In this document: positions 17,268 through 26,881 of the stretch, one piece after another
Numbering within the stretch: the first letter of the stretch is position 1
Layout of the letters: every line of letters begins with the position of its first letter
NCBI GenBank assembly: GCA_964495885.1
Contig: CAZBWO010000019.1
Location: forward strand, 4,195-68,194
DNA length: 64,000 nucleotides
Source: PALG01 sp964495885
GTDB lineage: Bacteria; Bacteroidota; Bacteroidia; Flavobacteriales; Flavobacteriaceae
Direction: 5' to 3'
Translations under genes and position numbers: made by a program
The notes under the pieces: generated by a model
Databases searched by the model: none
Told to the model about the DNA's origin: nothing
The model's input: only the letters and a program-made list of their open reading frames with translations

Positions 17268-20189
17268 ATGAAGCGTATAGGATTAACCCCCGTTTTTTTC
17301 TTGTTTTTTCTTTCGGTTTTTTCACAACAAATCAATCCGTTATTGGTTGACGATGATAAAGTGGAACTGCAAGAGCATTGGGTAGATAGCATCTACGGAA
17401 ATATGTCCCTTCAGGAAAAAGTAGGGCAATTGTTCATGGTGGATGTGTTTTCAAGTGATTCCGAAGCTAAGATTGAAAAGGTTCAACAGCTCATCAAGGA
17501 ATATTACATAGGCGGTATTATTTTTTCGAAAGGCGGTCCCGGCAGACAAGCAGTTATACACAACAAATTTCAGGAAGATGCAAAAATCCCTTTACTTATT
17601 GGCATGGATGCTGAATGGGGTTTGGCTATGCGATTGGATTCTACCTATGCCTATCCTTGGAATATGACCTTGGGTGCGATTAAAAATGATTCCATTGTAT
17701 ATGAAGTTGGTAAGCGTATTGGGGAACATTGTAAGCGCTTGGGAGTGCATTTCAATTTTGCGCCTGTGGTAGATATCAATACAAACCCAAACAATCCCAT
17801 AATTGGGAATAGGTCGTTTGGTGAAAATAGGGAGTTGGTTACCCAAAAATCGCTTGCTTTCATGAAAGGGATGCAAAGCGCAGGTATATTAGCTAATGCA
17901 AAGCATTTTCCGGGACACGGAGACACCGATGCCGATTCCCACAAAACACTTCCTACCTTACTTTTTGATAAAGAACGATTAGATTCCTTAGAATTATATC
18001 CTTACAAGCACTTGATACGGGAAGGATTGAGTAGTGTGATGGTGGCGCATTTGAACATTCCTTATCTCATTTCAGAGGCTGGATATCCTTCATCCATATC
18101 AAAGGATATTGTGGGAGGACTGCTGAAAGGAGAGCTTGGATTTAACGGACTTATTTTCACAGATGCCCTAAACATGAAAGGGGCAGCTAATTTTAAAGAG
18201 CCCGGGGAAATAGACCTAGCCGCATTTTTAGCAGGCAATGATGTGCTGCTCATTTCTGAAGATGTCCCTAAAGCCCATAAATTATTGGTGAATGCTTTCA
18301 GGGAGGGGGTCATTACAGAGGCGCGATTGGAATATTCGGTTAAAAAAATCCTTATGGCGAAATATAAGGCAGGCCTGCATGACTATAAACCAATTGACAA
18401 AAAGGATATTGCCATAGACTTACAAACACCCTATGATGATGTGCTTTATGAAACAGCAATGGGAAGTGCCCTTACGGTTATCAAAAATGATTCGCTACTC
18501 CTTCCAATTAGAGATCTTCAGCATTCGAAAATAGCCTACGTTAATTTTGGTGATGATGACGGAAGCACCTTCCTAAATACATTAAACAAATACACTAAAG
18601 TAGATTGGGTAAAAGCCAATAATCTAGAAAGTTATATTCAGAAACTAAAAAAATATGACTATGTCATCATGGGTTTTCATAAATCAAATGACAACCCATG
18701 GAAGTCTTATAAAATAGACGACAAGGAACTGGTTTGGATGTATGAAATCGCCCGAAACAACAAAGTGATTTTAGATGTCTTTACACGTCCGTATGCCTTA
18801 CTGGACATTAAATCCTTTACAAATTTTGAGAGTATCATTGTTTCGTATCAAAATAGTGAAGTCGCACAGGAACTCTCTGCACAGCTCATTTTTGGGGCTT
18901 TGGAAGCAAAGGGGCAACTTCCCGTAAGTATTGGTACTGAATTTCCGGTAGGCACCTCCATTGAAACCCCGTCGCTGCAACGATTACGTTACGGAACACC
19001 AGAAAGTGTTGGTTTGGATGGGGAGAAGCTAAAGAAAATAGACACTTTAGCACGCCATGGGTATTGGTCTGGAATGTACCCAGGATGCCAAATAGTGGTA
19101 GCAAAAGATGGAAAAGTAGTGTATGACAAGAGTTTTGGATATCACACCTATGATAAAAAAATAAGGGTTCGGGAGGATCACGTCTACGATGTAGCGTCCC
19201 TTACCAAGATTCTGGCTTCCTTGCCTATGGTGATGCAGTTGTATGATAGAAACGTCATCAACATGGATACCAAACTCTCTGAAATGCTCCCAGAGTATAA
19301 AAATTCCAATAAAAAAGATATCGACCTCAAGCGTATGCTTTCACACTATGCGAGGCTTACCGCATGGATTCCGTTTTATACGAAGACACTGGATACCGTA
19401 ACAGGCGGACCTTCCATAGAGTATTATGCCTTTGAAAAGAAAGATGATTTCACGGTTGAAGTAGCAGATGATTTGTACATGCGAAAAGATTATGCAGATT
19501 CTATTTTTGATCAAATCCGAAAAAGTGACTTACGGGAAAGGGTAGGTTATAAGTATAGTGACCTTCCTTTCTATATCATGAAAAAATACCTTGAGGAATT
19601 CTATGGCACTTCCCTTGAAAATTTGGTACAAAGGGATTTGTATGAATCTTTAGGGGCAAATAACACCACTTATCTTCCGTTGAAAAAATTCAATAAAAAT
19701 CAGATACCACCTACTGAAGAAGATAATTATTTCAGGATGCAAAAAGTACATGGGCATGTACATGATCAAGGGGCTGCTATGTTAGGAGGTGTAAGTGGTC
19801 ATGCTGGGTTGTTCAGTAATGCAAATGATATTGCTAAAATCATGCAAATGTACCTTTGGAAAGGCTCTTACGGTGGAAAACAGTACTTCCAGCCAAGTAC
19901 CATAGATGCCTTTAATACTTGTTATTTTTGCGAAGAAGATGTAAGGAGGGGCGTTGGTTTCGACAAACCTCAATTAGGAGAGTCTGGTCCAACCTGTGGA
20001 TGTGTTTCCATGACAAGTTTCGGGCATAGTGGGTTTACTGGAACTTTTACATGGGCAGATCCCGAAGAAAATATTGTATATGTGTTTCTGTCTAACAGAA
20101 CCTATCCCACTGCCGATAACCGAATGCTCATTAGCAGTGATTTAAGAAGCCGTATCCAGGAAGCGATTTATGAGGCCATTAAACGTTAA
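17268..20189 (+). CDS. GH3 beta-N-acetylhexosaminidase fused to class C beta-lactamase-like serine hydrolase
   Basis: This 973-residue exported protein (signal peptide PVFFLFFLSVFSQQ) carries two enzymes. Residues about 35-560 form a glycoside hydrolase family 3 module. It has the NagZ-type loop KHFPGHGDTDADSH (about 210), which supplies the His/Asp acid-base dyad, the nucleophile Asp in FTDALNMKGA, and a GH3 C-terminal domain. Residues about 590-973 are a serine beta-lactamase/D-Ala-D-Ala peptidase fold with SLTK (Ser about 644, Lys about 647), a YSD triad near 763 and HSG near 920. Together they suit muropeptide trimming in cell-wall recycling. The architecture is known in Bacteroidota. bshA follows 3 bp downstream. 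Confidence 0.9.
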   Translation: MKRIGLTPVFFLFFLSVFSQQINPLLVDDDKVELQEHWVDSIYGNMSLQEKVGQLFMVDVFSSDSEAKIEKVQQLIKEYYIGGIIFSKGGPGRQAVIHNKFQEDAKIPLLIGMDAEWGLAMRLDSTYAYPWNMTLGAIKNDSIVYEVGKRIGEHCKRLGVHFNFAPVVDINTNPNNPIIGNRSFGENRELVTQKSLAFMKGMQSAGILANAKHFPGHGDTDADSHKTLPTLLFDKERLDSLELYPYKHLIREGLSSVMVAHLNIPYLISEAGYPSSISKDIVGGLLKGELGFNGLIFTDALNMKGAANFKEPGEIDLAAFLAGNDVLLISEDVPKAHKLLVNAFREGVITEARLEYSVKKILMAKYKAGLHDYKPIDKKDIAIDLQTPYDDVLYETAMGSALTVIKNDSLLLPIRDLQHSKIAYVNFGDDDGSTFLNTLNKYTKVDWVKANNLESYIQKLKKYDYVIMGFHKSNDNPWKSYKIDDKELVWMYEIARNNKVILDVFTRPYALLDIKSFTNFESIIVSYQNSEVAQELSAQLIFGALEAKGQLPVSIGTEFPVGTSIETPSLQRLRYGTPESVGLDGEKLKKIDTLARHGYWSGMYPGCQIVVAKDGKVVYDKSFGYHTYDKKIRVREDHVYDVASLTKILASLPMVMQLYDRNVINMDTKLSEMLPEYKNSNKKDIDLKRMLSHYARLTAWIPFYTKTLDTVTGGPSIEYYAFEKKDDFTVEVADDLYMRKDYADSIFDQIRKSDLRERVGYKYSDLPFYIMKKYLEEFYGTSLENLVQRDLYESLGANNTTYLPLKKFNKNQIPPTEEDNYFRMQKVHGHVHDQGAAMLGGVSGHAGLFSNANDIAKIMQMYLWKGSYGGKQYFQPSTIDAFNTCYFCEEDVRRGVGFDKPQLGESGPTCGCVSMTSFGHSGFTGTFTWADPEENIVYVFLSNRTYPTADNRMLISSDLRSRIQEAIYEAIKR

Positions 20190-20192
20190 ATT

Positions 20193-21326
20193 ATGAAAAT
20201 AGGGATTGTTTGTTATCCTACCTTCGGAGGTAGTGGAGTGGTTGCAACCGAACTGGGTATTGCGCTATCAGATAAAGGGCACGAGGTTCATTTTATCACC
20301 TACAAACAACCCGTTAGGCTGGAACTGCTTTCACATCACATTCATTTTCATGAGGTGGTGGTTCCCCAATATCCTCTTTTTCAGTATCAACCCTATGAAT
20401 TAGCGCTTTCCAGTAAATTGGTGAACGTGGTGAAAGAACATCAATTAGAGCTTTTACATGTACATTATGCCATTCCGCATGCCTATGCAGGGTATATGGC
20501 TAAAAAGATTTTGGAAGAAGAAGGTATTAAAATACCCATGGTCACTACACTACACGGTACGGATATTACCTTAGTAGGTAGTCATCCTTTCTATAAACCA
20601 GCTGTTACCTTCAGTATCAAGAAAAGTGATGCCGTAACTTCCGTATCACAAAACTTAAAAGAGGAAACCCTTCGGCTCTTTGGTTTGGAAAATGGCATTG
20701 ATGTAGTGCCCAACTTCATCGATATGCAAAAGTACAATGTGCATTACACAGATTGCCAACGGGCAATGATGGCAGCATCAAATGAGCGTATTGTGGCACA
20801 CGTAAGTAATTTACGGCCTGTAAAGCGCACATTGGATGTTATTGAGGTTTTTGATCGCATACTGAAGAAAATACCCGCTAAACTCATTATGGTAGGAGAA
20901 GGGCCAGATAAAGAAGCTGCCGAAGATCTGTGTATTGCAAAAGGAATTGACCAACAGGTATTGTTTTTGGGAAATAGCAGTGAAGTCAATAAAATTCTCA
21001 GTTTTACCGATTTGTTTTTGTTGCCTTCTGAAAAGGAAAGCTTCGGGCTTGCTGCTTTGGAAGCCATGGCTAGTGGCGTTCCGGTGGTTTCTTCCAATAC
21101 TGGCGGACTCCCGGAAGTAAACTTGCACGGGGTGAGTGGATTCCTGAATGATATTGGGGATGTAGCCGGAATGGCAGATCATGCCATCCGCATTCTTGAA
21201 AATCCTGAAACCTTGGCCAAATTTAAAGAACAGGCTAGGGAGGTAGCTTCCAAATTTCAAATAGATCAAATTGTACCGCTCTATGAGAAGGTATATCAAA
21301 AAGCATTGGATCATGTCTTATCTTAA
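20193..21326 (+). CDS. bshA: BshA, N-acetyl-alpha-D-glucosaminyl L-malate synthase
   Basis: BshA is a GT4-family glycosyltransferase that joins UDP-GlcNAc and L-malate in the first step of bacillithiol synthesis, in the cytoplasm. The 377-residue length is typical. The N-terminus MKIGIVCYPTFGGSGVVATE, followed by LGIALSDKGHEVHFITYKQP, is diagnostic. Later come VTTLHGTDITLVG, the acceptor-side SVSQNL, VPNFIDMQKY, and the C-terminal nucleotide-sugar motif PSEKESFGLAALEAMASGVP. The bshB and bshC genes are not in the window. The gene follows the GH3 fusion by 3 bp, and its last 14 bases overlap the next gene, so the three are co-transcribed. Confidence 0.95.
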   Translation: MKIGIVCYPTFGGSGVVATELGIALSDKGHEVHFITYKQPVRLELLSHHIHFHEVVVPQYPLFQYQPYELALSSKLVNVVKEHQLELLHVHYAIPHAYAGYMAKKILEEEGIKIPMVTTLHGTDITLVGSHPFYKPAVTFSIKKSDAVTSVSQNLKEETLRLFGLENGIDVVPNFIDMQKYNVHYTDCQRAMMAASNERIVAHVSNLRPVKRTLDVIEVFDRILKKIPAKLIMVGEGPDKEAAEDLCIAKGIDQQVLFLGNSSEVNKILSFTDLFLLPSEKESFGLAALEAMASGVPVVSSNTGGLPEVNLHGVSGFLNDIGDVAGMADHAIRILENPETLAKFKEQAREVASKFQIDQIVPLYEKVYQKALDHVLS

Positions 21327-21777
21327 ACTTTTTTTGTTTGTATTGCTAATGGGTTGTAAAAGTCAGTCTCCACAGGAAAATCCTTCCGTCCAAGGCAAGC
21401 CTCTTTCTTTTGAGGTGCTCATTCAAGGTTCCCATAGTAATATGGAAGCACAAGCGTATCTAGTACTTCAGGATCATGCTAGTTTACAAAAGGTTTTTTC
21501 GGAAATAAACAAAACTAGAAAACCTAGTATGCCCGTTCCAGATATTGACTTTTCAAAAAAGACTGTATTGTTTCTTAATATGGGACAATCCAGCACAGGT
21601 GGACATCATATTTCCGTGGGAAAAATTATTAAAACTGAAGCTTCTATTGATGTCTACGTGGAAGGAAAAAGCCCAAAGCCTGGGGAAAATGTTACCATGG
21701 TCATCACCCAACCGTTTGTAATGGTAAGTCTAGACAAACAAAGCTTGCCGTTTGAGTTTAAGCAAGTATATCAATAA
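21313..21777 (+). CDS. PrcB C-terminal domain lipoprotein
   Basis: This 154-residue lipoprotein has a short hydrophobic leader and lipobox (FLFVLLMGC). The rest matches the PrcB C-terminal domain: KTVLFLNMGQSSTGGHHISV, then VYVEGKSPKPGENV, then VMVSLDKQSLPFEF. PrcB is named after the chaperone-like subunit of the Treponema denticola dentilisin protease complex; in flavobacteria the domain is found in small lipoproteins of unknown role. The ATG at 21313 was chosen because it begins the leader, although it lies inside the bshA end (14-bp overlap). The stop overlaps the stop of the convergent M19 dipeptidase gene by 7 bp. Confidence 0.85.
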   Translation: MSYLKLFLFVLLMGCKSQSPQENPSVQGKPLSFEVLIQGSHSNMEAQAYLVLQDHASLQKVFSEINKTRKPSMPVPDIDFSKKTVLFLNMGQSSTGGHHISVGKIIKTEASIDVYVEGKSPKPGENVTMVITQPFVMVSLDKQSLPFEFKQVYQ

Positions 21778-23225
21778 TAGTTTTTGATAAACCGTAGGGC
21801 GTTTTCCCGAAGTACATTTTCCACAATAGTGGTAGCGGTAATTCTATTAAATGGCTCCAGGAACTGGCTGGACTCCTTTAGATAGGCTTCGGCATGGTTG
21901 AAGAGTTCTTCCCCAAGGTCTTTCATGTTTTCGGCAGTCCATAGCCCATTGATAGGATCTACAATTCCATCAAAATCACTTCCAATACATTGAATCCCCC
22001 AACAAAATAAGCCTTCTGCATTCAGTATTTGTGCTATATATGCTACTTGCCGCCAAACCAATAAAGCCTTTTTCCGAAGCTGTTTCCGTTTATTGGGCAA
22101 CCATATTTTAGATTTCCGAATGGCCTTTTTACTCCCAATCCTGCGCTCATCCAATTGTATTCCGAAGATCCCTTTGCTTTTAGCGATACGAATCAACTCA
22201 TCGTCATAAAAGTTAATCGAAATATTATTGAACCATTCCACGTCATTCGGGTAATCACTAACTCCCGGTGTTTGGATAGACCGATGCCCCGTAACGCCTC
22301 CATGACTTGCTATAACAGGGATATCTTCCTGCGCATATTTAGTATCCAGTAATTGGTAGTAGGTTTTTCGGGAAGCCAAGCTCATATGCTTTACATCCAG
22401 ATAGATGCGTCTACCTTGAGCGGAATCCAATAATAAATCAATCACTTCCAGTCCCAAATTGGTGATATCGGTATCCAAACCCCGGTTTTGATTCTCTTTT
22501 AAAGCTCCAATACCAATACTACGGGAATGACCACAAAGTTCATTGTAAAAATGATGTGCAAAGGTTAGAAACAAGGGAGCATGTTCCCATTGTTTTACTT
22601 TTTTTACATTTGCAATCACTTCTTCCCGATTTCCGGTATTTTCTAACATTTTCAGCCCAGTATTAAAGGCATGTCCGCCTTCGATACTCAGAACAATATT
22701 GATGATTTTTCGATTTTTAGTTTGATTCTGAATATTTTGCTCAATTTCTGAATAGTCCTTGACAACCCGATAAGTGTAGGTGATTCCGTCAATCTTTTGA
22801 GCCATATTATCCAATTGAAGGTAGAAATCGTATTCATCCATCAAATCCTGAAAGTAATCGGTATGGCGAAGGACGTAATCAATTCTACTTTGGCTCACAC
22901 TTGAAGCTAAATTCACTAAAACATCCGTCAAGCCTTTCCAGCCGAAAACCCGCTTGCTTAAAAAGTGCTTTTCAAAAGGATAGAGGCTTACAATGACGAT
23001 ATTGGTTTTCGCTTTTGCCAACGCCGTCATATCTGTTTGCGAAAACTTGGTAAGGGTGACAATTCTATTCAAGAATTTCTCTAAGACTGTGGGCGGACTA
23101 TAATGCCAAATAGAATTTTTCCTTCCAGCATCAAGTTCGTTTTGTTTGGGCGGGTTATATTTAAAACTTTTGCTGTAGGGTTTTAAGGATGGATGACAGT
23201 GGATATCTATATAATCTGTTTTCAT
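21771..23225 (-). CDS. M19 family (renal-type) membrane dipeptidase-like protein
   Basis: This 484-residue amidohydrolase-fold protein belongs to peptidase family M19. Expected metal-site motifs appear in order: DYIDIHCHPSLKP (HxH) at the N-terminus, LSIEGGHAF (bridging Glu), YLDVKHMSL, ASHGGVTGHRS and IGSDFDGIV near the C-terminus. M19 enzymes cleave dipeptides, often with a D-residue, at a binuclear zinc site. No signal peptide is seen, so a cytoplasmic location is likely. The substrate is not determinable. It is longer than classic M19 enzymes because of insertions around residues 60-150. A strong terminator for the upstream gene lies just before it, so it has its own promoter. Confidence 0.85.
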   Translation of the reverse strand: MKTDYIDIHCHPSLKPYSKSFKYNPPKQNELDAGRKNSIWHYSPPTVLEKFLNRIVTLTKFSQTDMTALAKAKTNIVIVSLYPFEKHFLSKRVFGWKGLTDVLVNLASSVSQSRIDYVLRHTDYFQDLMDEYDFYLQLDNMAQKIDGITYTYRVVKDYSEIEQNIQNQTKNRKIINIVLSIEGGHAFNTGLKMLENTGNREEVIANVKKVKQWEHAPLFLTFAHHFYNELCGHSRSIGIGALKENQNRGLDTDITNLGLEVIDLLLDSAQGRRIYLDVKHMSLASRKTYYQLLDTKYAQEDIPVIASHGGVTGHRSIQTPGVSDYPNDVEWFNNISINFYDDELIRIAKSKGIFGIQLDERRIGSKKAIRKSKIWLPNKRKQLRKKALLVWRQVAYIAQILNAEGLFCWGIQCIGSDFDGIVDPINGLWTAENMKDLGEELFNHAEAYLKESSQFLEPFNRITATTIVENVLRENALRFIKNYY

Positions 23226-23268
23226 ACTGCAGGCTATACTCCAAAAATGCTATATTTTGGGCAAAGAA

Positions 23269-23290
23269 AAAAGGGGGAAAACCCCCTTTT
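23269..23290 (-). terminator. rho-independent terminator after the small barrel gene
   Basis: AAAAGGGGG and CCCCCTTTT pair perfectly around AAAA. On the minus strand the hairpin is followed by a T run. It lies 37 bp after the stop of the 23328-23816 gene and before the M19 start. The stem is symmetric, so it could work in both directions. Confidence 0.85.
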
Positions 23291-23327
23291 GTATATATAG
23301 AAACCCTACTTGTAAGGGTTGTATTGT

Positions 23328-23816
23328 TTAGAATTGGTAACGTATACCCAATGCGATATCAAAATCAACATCATCATTGTAATCACCAAAGCCAATTTCT
23401 GGCCTAAAATCAAGGGAAAGCATCAGTGGTATATTAAAGTTGTATTCTATACCTATATCTCCTGCACCATATAGATAGGTTTCGGTGTCATCTTCAAACC
23501 CAGGGATATTATTATCAAAATCTACTTGGGCTACACCCGCACCAGCACCTACATACCAATTAAAGTTCCCGTCTAATGTCCATACCCATTGATACAGACC
23601 GGTGAGCCTGTAGGCATCAAAAGCATCATTGGAACGCCATCCTAGGTCAAATTCCAATCGGTTGTTGTCATTAAGTCCGCGTTGGTAACTAATTTCCGTT
23701 CCGAAGCCATCATTGTCTCCAAGTCGGAGTCCGAGAGCATTTTTGGAAATACGTTGAGATTGTGCGGTAAATGCAAATGCGATAAGGGCGATACTTACTA
23801 GAAAATACTTCTTCAT
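23328..23816 (-). CDS. small outer-membrane beta-barrel protein
   Basis: This 162-residue protein has a signal peptide (MKKYFLVSIALIAFAFTAQS) and alternating strand pattern throughout, ending in IALGIRYQF with a C-terminal Phe, the usual barrel-assembly signal. Segments such as RLEFDLGWRSNDAFDAYRL and WYVGAGAGVAQVDF are typical of OmpW/OmpX-like small barrels in Bacteroidota. The ligand or function is unknown. The ATG at 23816 was chosen because it starts the signal peptide; the frame is open further upstream but encodes nothing leader-like. A terminator follows it and a -7 promoter element precedes it, so it is monocistronic. Confidence 0.8.
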   Translation of the reverse strand: MKKYFLVSIALIAFAFTAQSQRISKNALGLRLGDNDGFGTEISYQRGLNDNNRLEFDLGWRSNDAFDAYRLTGLYQWVWTLDGNFNWYVGAGAGVAQVDFDNNIPGFEDDTETYLYGAGDIGIEYNFNIPLMLSLDFRPEIGFGDYNDDVDFDIALGIRYQF

Positions 23817-23840
23817 AAATGTTTGGTTTTTGTTATGTTT

Positions 23841-23848
23841 CAAAATTA
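23841..23848 (-). promoter_or_regulatory. -7 promoter element of the small barrel gene
   Basis: The minus strand reads TAATTTTG, an exact TAnnTTTG, 25 bases before the start codon. A TTG at the usual -33 spacing is not evident. Confidence 0.4.
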
Positions 23849-23950
23849 GCGCAAAAGAGAATTGAAAATTGTTAACAACCTCACAAGGTATTTTTTCCTT
23901 TTTCCAATTTTTTGTTAAAGAAGTTAAATTCTCTTTAATACCTTTACGAA

Positions 23951-26878
23951 ATGGGTTTGGAAAATAGCTTGGAAGCACTCTCAAGAAGCTTTGACGGTTC
24001 GTTATATTGGGATGCTTTGCACAAAGGTCTTTATGCTACAGATGCTTCTGTCTACCGAAAATTGCCTTTAGCGGTTGCCTATCCAAAATCGGAAACAGCA
24101 ATTAAACAACTCATCACTTTCGCCAAAGAAGAACAAACTTCCCTTATTCCTAGAACTGCAGGCACATCACTAGCTGGTCAATGTGTGGGTGAGGGAATTG
24201 TCGTAGATGTTTCCAAATATTTTACGTCTATCATTAATTTGGACAGTGAAAATAAGCAAGTGACCGTCCAGCCGGGAGTAATCAGGGATGAACTAAACAC
24301 TTATTTAAAATCCCACAACCTATTTTTTGCACCCAATACCTCTACCAGTAACCGATGCATGATAGGAGGTATGGTAGGGAATAACAGTAGCGGTACCACC
24401 TCTATTAAATATGGGGTTACCCGTGATAAAGTAGTAGCCCTAAAAGCCATACTACATACGGGTGAAACGGTGTTGTTTGAAGATTGTACCAAGGAAACTT
24501 TTCTTCAGAAGTCACAACAGAACACTACAGAAGGCCAAATTTATAAAGAGTTATTGGCATTGCTTAGCCCCAAGGACATTCAAAAGGATATTCAAAATGC
24601 ATTTCCTAAAAAGTCCATACATCGAAGAAACACAGGCTATGCAGTTGATGCCTTATTAGATACTGCCATATTAAGTCAAGACTCGCAACGCCCATTCAAT
24701 TTTTCCAAACTCCTTTGCGGAAGTGAAGGTACTTTGGCCTTTATTACCGAAATTACCTTGCAATTGGATGAGTTGCCTCCAACTCATGAGGCCATGATCA
24801 CTACACAATACTTAGATTTACAGGATTGTATGGAAGATGTAGTGGAAGTCATGCAGCATCCATTGTATGCCTGCGAATTGATGGATGAAGTCATCCTGAA
24901 TTGCACTCAACAAAATAAAACTTACGAGCCCTACCGATTTTTCATCAAGGGAAACCCTAAGGCAGTTTTGTTATTGGAACTTCGGGCCCATAGCCAGGAA
25001 GCACTTGAGCTTGAAATTAGCAAACTGCAGCAAACCCTTACCAATAGCAAGCGTTGTGATCACCAAGCGGTGCTTCGGGGAAATGAGATTGAGATGGCAA
25101 TGGAGTTGCGCAAGGCGGGATTGGGATTGTTGGGGAATATGATTGGCGACCGAAAGGCTGTCGCTTGTATTGAAGATACAGCTGTGGCACTGGAAGATTT
25201 ACCTGCCTATATTAAAGACTTCGGAAAGCTCATGCAGCGCCACAACCAAGAGGCGGTCTATTATGCCCATGCGGGTGCAGGGGAGTTGCACCTTCGGCCC
25301 ATCTTAAATCTAAAAAAGAAAGAGGATGTCCTTAAATTTCGGCAGATAACCGAAGATGTCGCTCAGTTGGTCAAAAAATACAATGGGTCACTTTCTGGCG
25401 AACATGGGGATGGTATCGTACGTGCCGAATTCTTGAAAATGCAGGTAGGGGAATCCGTTTTTGAATTGCTACGGAAGATTAAAACAGTATTCGATCCGGA
25501 AAATATTTTTAATCCCGGGAAAATCACCGATGCTTGGCCCATGGATGAATCCCTTCGGTATGAAGTAGATCGAATGGAACCCCACGTAACCACCTTTATG
25601 GATTTTGAGGATTCTGAAGGGATTCTTCGCCTTTCTGAAAAATGCAATGGAAGTGGGGATTGCCGAAAGACCGAAAAATCGGCAGGAATGTTGTGTCCCA
25701 GCTACCATGCCACTAAAAACGAAAAGGATACTACCCGTGGTAGGGCGAACATATTACGCGAAGTGCTTACCCAAAATCCTGCATCCAATAAATTTGATGA
25801 TGCTACTTTACATGAGGCTTTTGATCTTTGTGTTTCATGTAAAGCTTGCGCTACCGAATGTCCCAGTAATGTTGATATGGCTACGGCTAAAAGTGAGTTT
25901 CTATACCAATACCAAAAAAGCCACCCAGCATCAAGACGTACCAAGCTTTTTGCTCAAAGTACCCACTATTACAAAAAAGCTTCCCAATTCCCAGTATTGT
26001 ACAATGGTTTGGTAGGAAATTCAATCACGGCGTCCATTGTGAAAGGAATAAGTGGAATCGCAAAACAGCGAAGCATCCCTAACATATGTCTTAAAAGTTT
26101 TGCCAAAAAGAATGCTTCCCTCCCTAAAATTCCAAATCCTGAAGAAATTGATGTGCTCCTATGGGTAGATGAATTTAGTAATTACTTGGATGCCTCCATT
26201 GCACAGGACGCCTATGAATTATTACTTGCACTTGGGTATAGGGTAGGGGTCGTTACACACTTGGATAGTGCACGGGCACTCATTAGCAAAGGTTTCTTAA
26301 AAGAGGCAAAAAGTCATGTGGATACAAATATTAGTTTCCTTCAAACGTATGTCTCCCATGATATCCCTATATTGGGTATTGAACCTTCTGCCATTTTGGG
26401 GGTTAGGGATGAATATCTACGGCTCACTTCTCATAAAATAGTTGCGCAGGAAGTGGCGAAGCAATGTTTTCTAATAGAAGAGTTTTTAGCTTCGGAAGCC
26501 CCCAAACATAATTGGTCTTCCCTATTTACGGAAGAACATAAGGAATTAAAAATACACGTACATTGCCACCAAAAAGCTTTGAGCCAACAGAAATCAACTT
26601 TTGACATCCTCAACCTTCCCATAAATTATCGCCCGGTATTGATTCCTTCCGGATGCTGCGGAATGGCAGGAAGTTTTGGCTATGAAAAGGAACACTATGA
26701 GGTGAGTATGAAAATAGGGGAGACGAAGTTATTTCCTACCCTTCGGAAAACTCCTTCGGAGACCATTATTGTAGCTAATGGAACGTCCTGTAGACATCAA
26801 ATTTTAGATGGTGTGCAACGAAAAGCATTACATCCCGTAACGGTTTTGCGTAAGGCCTTAAAAGCAAAACCATCTTAA
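23951..26878 (+). CDS. FAD-linked oxidase / Fe-S protein (D-lactate or D-2-hydroxyacid dehydrogenase-like)
   Basis: This 975-residue protein fuses a GlcD/Dld-type flavoprotein to an Fe-S module. Residues about 35-270 are the FAD-binding domain (PRTAGTSLAGQCVG and IGGMVGNNSSGTTSIKYG). The FAD-oxidase C-terminal domain follows (YYAHAGAGELHLRP, LSGEHGDGIVRAEF, DPENIFNPGKI). Next come ferredoxin-like cysteines (LCVSCKACATECPSNVDMA) and finally a CCG region (CHQKAL, GCCGMAGSFGYEKEHY). The most similar known enzymes oxidise D-lactate or D-2-hydroxyglutarate and pass electrons to quinone. The exact substrate cannot be read from the sequence. It is followed after 3 bp by a sensor kinase gene, suggesting shared transcription. 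Confidence 0.87.
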   Translation: MGLENSLEALSRSFDGSLYWDALHKGLYATDASVYRKLPLAVAYPKSETAIKQLITFAKEEQTSLIPRTAGTSLAGQCVGEGIVVDVSKYFTSIINLDSENKQVTVQPGVIRDELNTYLKSHNLFFAPNTSTSNRCMIGGMVGNNSSGTTSIKYGVTRDKVVALKAILHTGETVLFEDCTKETFLQKSQQNTTEGQIYKELLALLSPKDIQKDIQNAFPKKSIHRRNTGYAVDALLDTAILSQDSQRPFNFSKLLCGSEGTLAFITEITLQLDELPPTHEAMITTQYLDLQDCMEDVVEVMQHPLYACELMDEVILNCTQQNKTYEPYRFFIKGNPKAVLLLELRAHSQEALELEISKLQQTLTNSKRCDHQAVLRGNEIEMAMELRKAGLGLLGNMIGDRKAVACIEDTAVALEDLPAYIKDFGKLMQRHNQEAVYYAHAGAGELHLRPILNLKKKEDVLKFRQITEDVAQLVKKYNGSLSGEHGDGIVRAEFLKMQVGESVFELLRKIKTVFDPENIFNPGKITDAWPMDESLRYEVDRMEPHVTTFMDFEDSEGILRLSEKCNGSGDCRKTEKSAGMLCPSYHATKNEKDTTRGRANILREVLTQNPASNKFDDATLHEAFDLCVSCKACATECPSNVDMATAKSEFLYQYQKSHPASRRTKLFAQSTHYYKKASQFPVLYNGLVGNSITASIVKGISGIAKQRSIPNICLKSFAKKNASLPKIPNPEEIDVLLWVDEFSNYLDASIAQDAYELLLALGYRVGVVTHLDSARALISKGFLKEAKSHVDTNISFLQTYVSHDIPILGIEPSAILGVRDEYLRLTSHKIVAQEVAKQCFLIEEFLASEAPKHNWSSLFTEEHKELKIHVHCHQKALSQQKSTFDILNLPINYRPVLIPSGCCGMAGSFGYEKEHYEVSMKIGETKLFPTLRKTPSETIIVANGTSCRHQILDGVQRKALHPVTVLRKALKAKPS

Positions 26879-26881
26879 GTT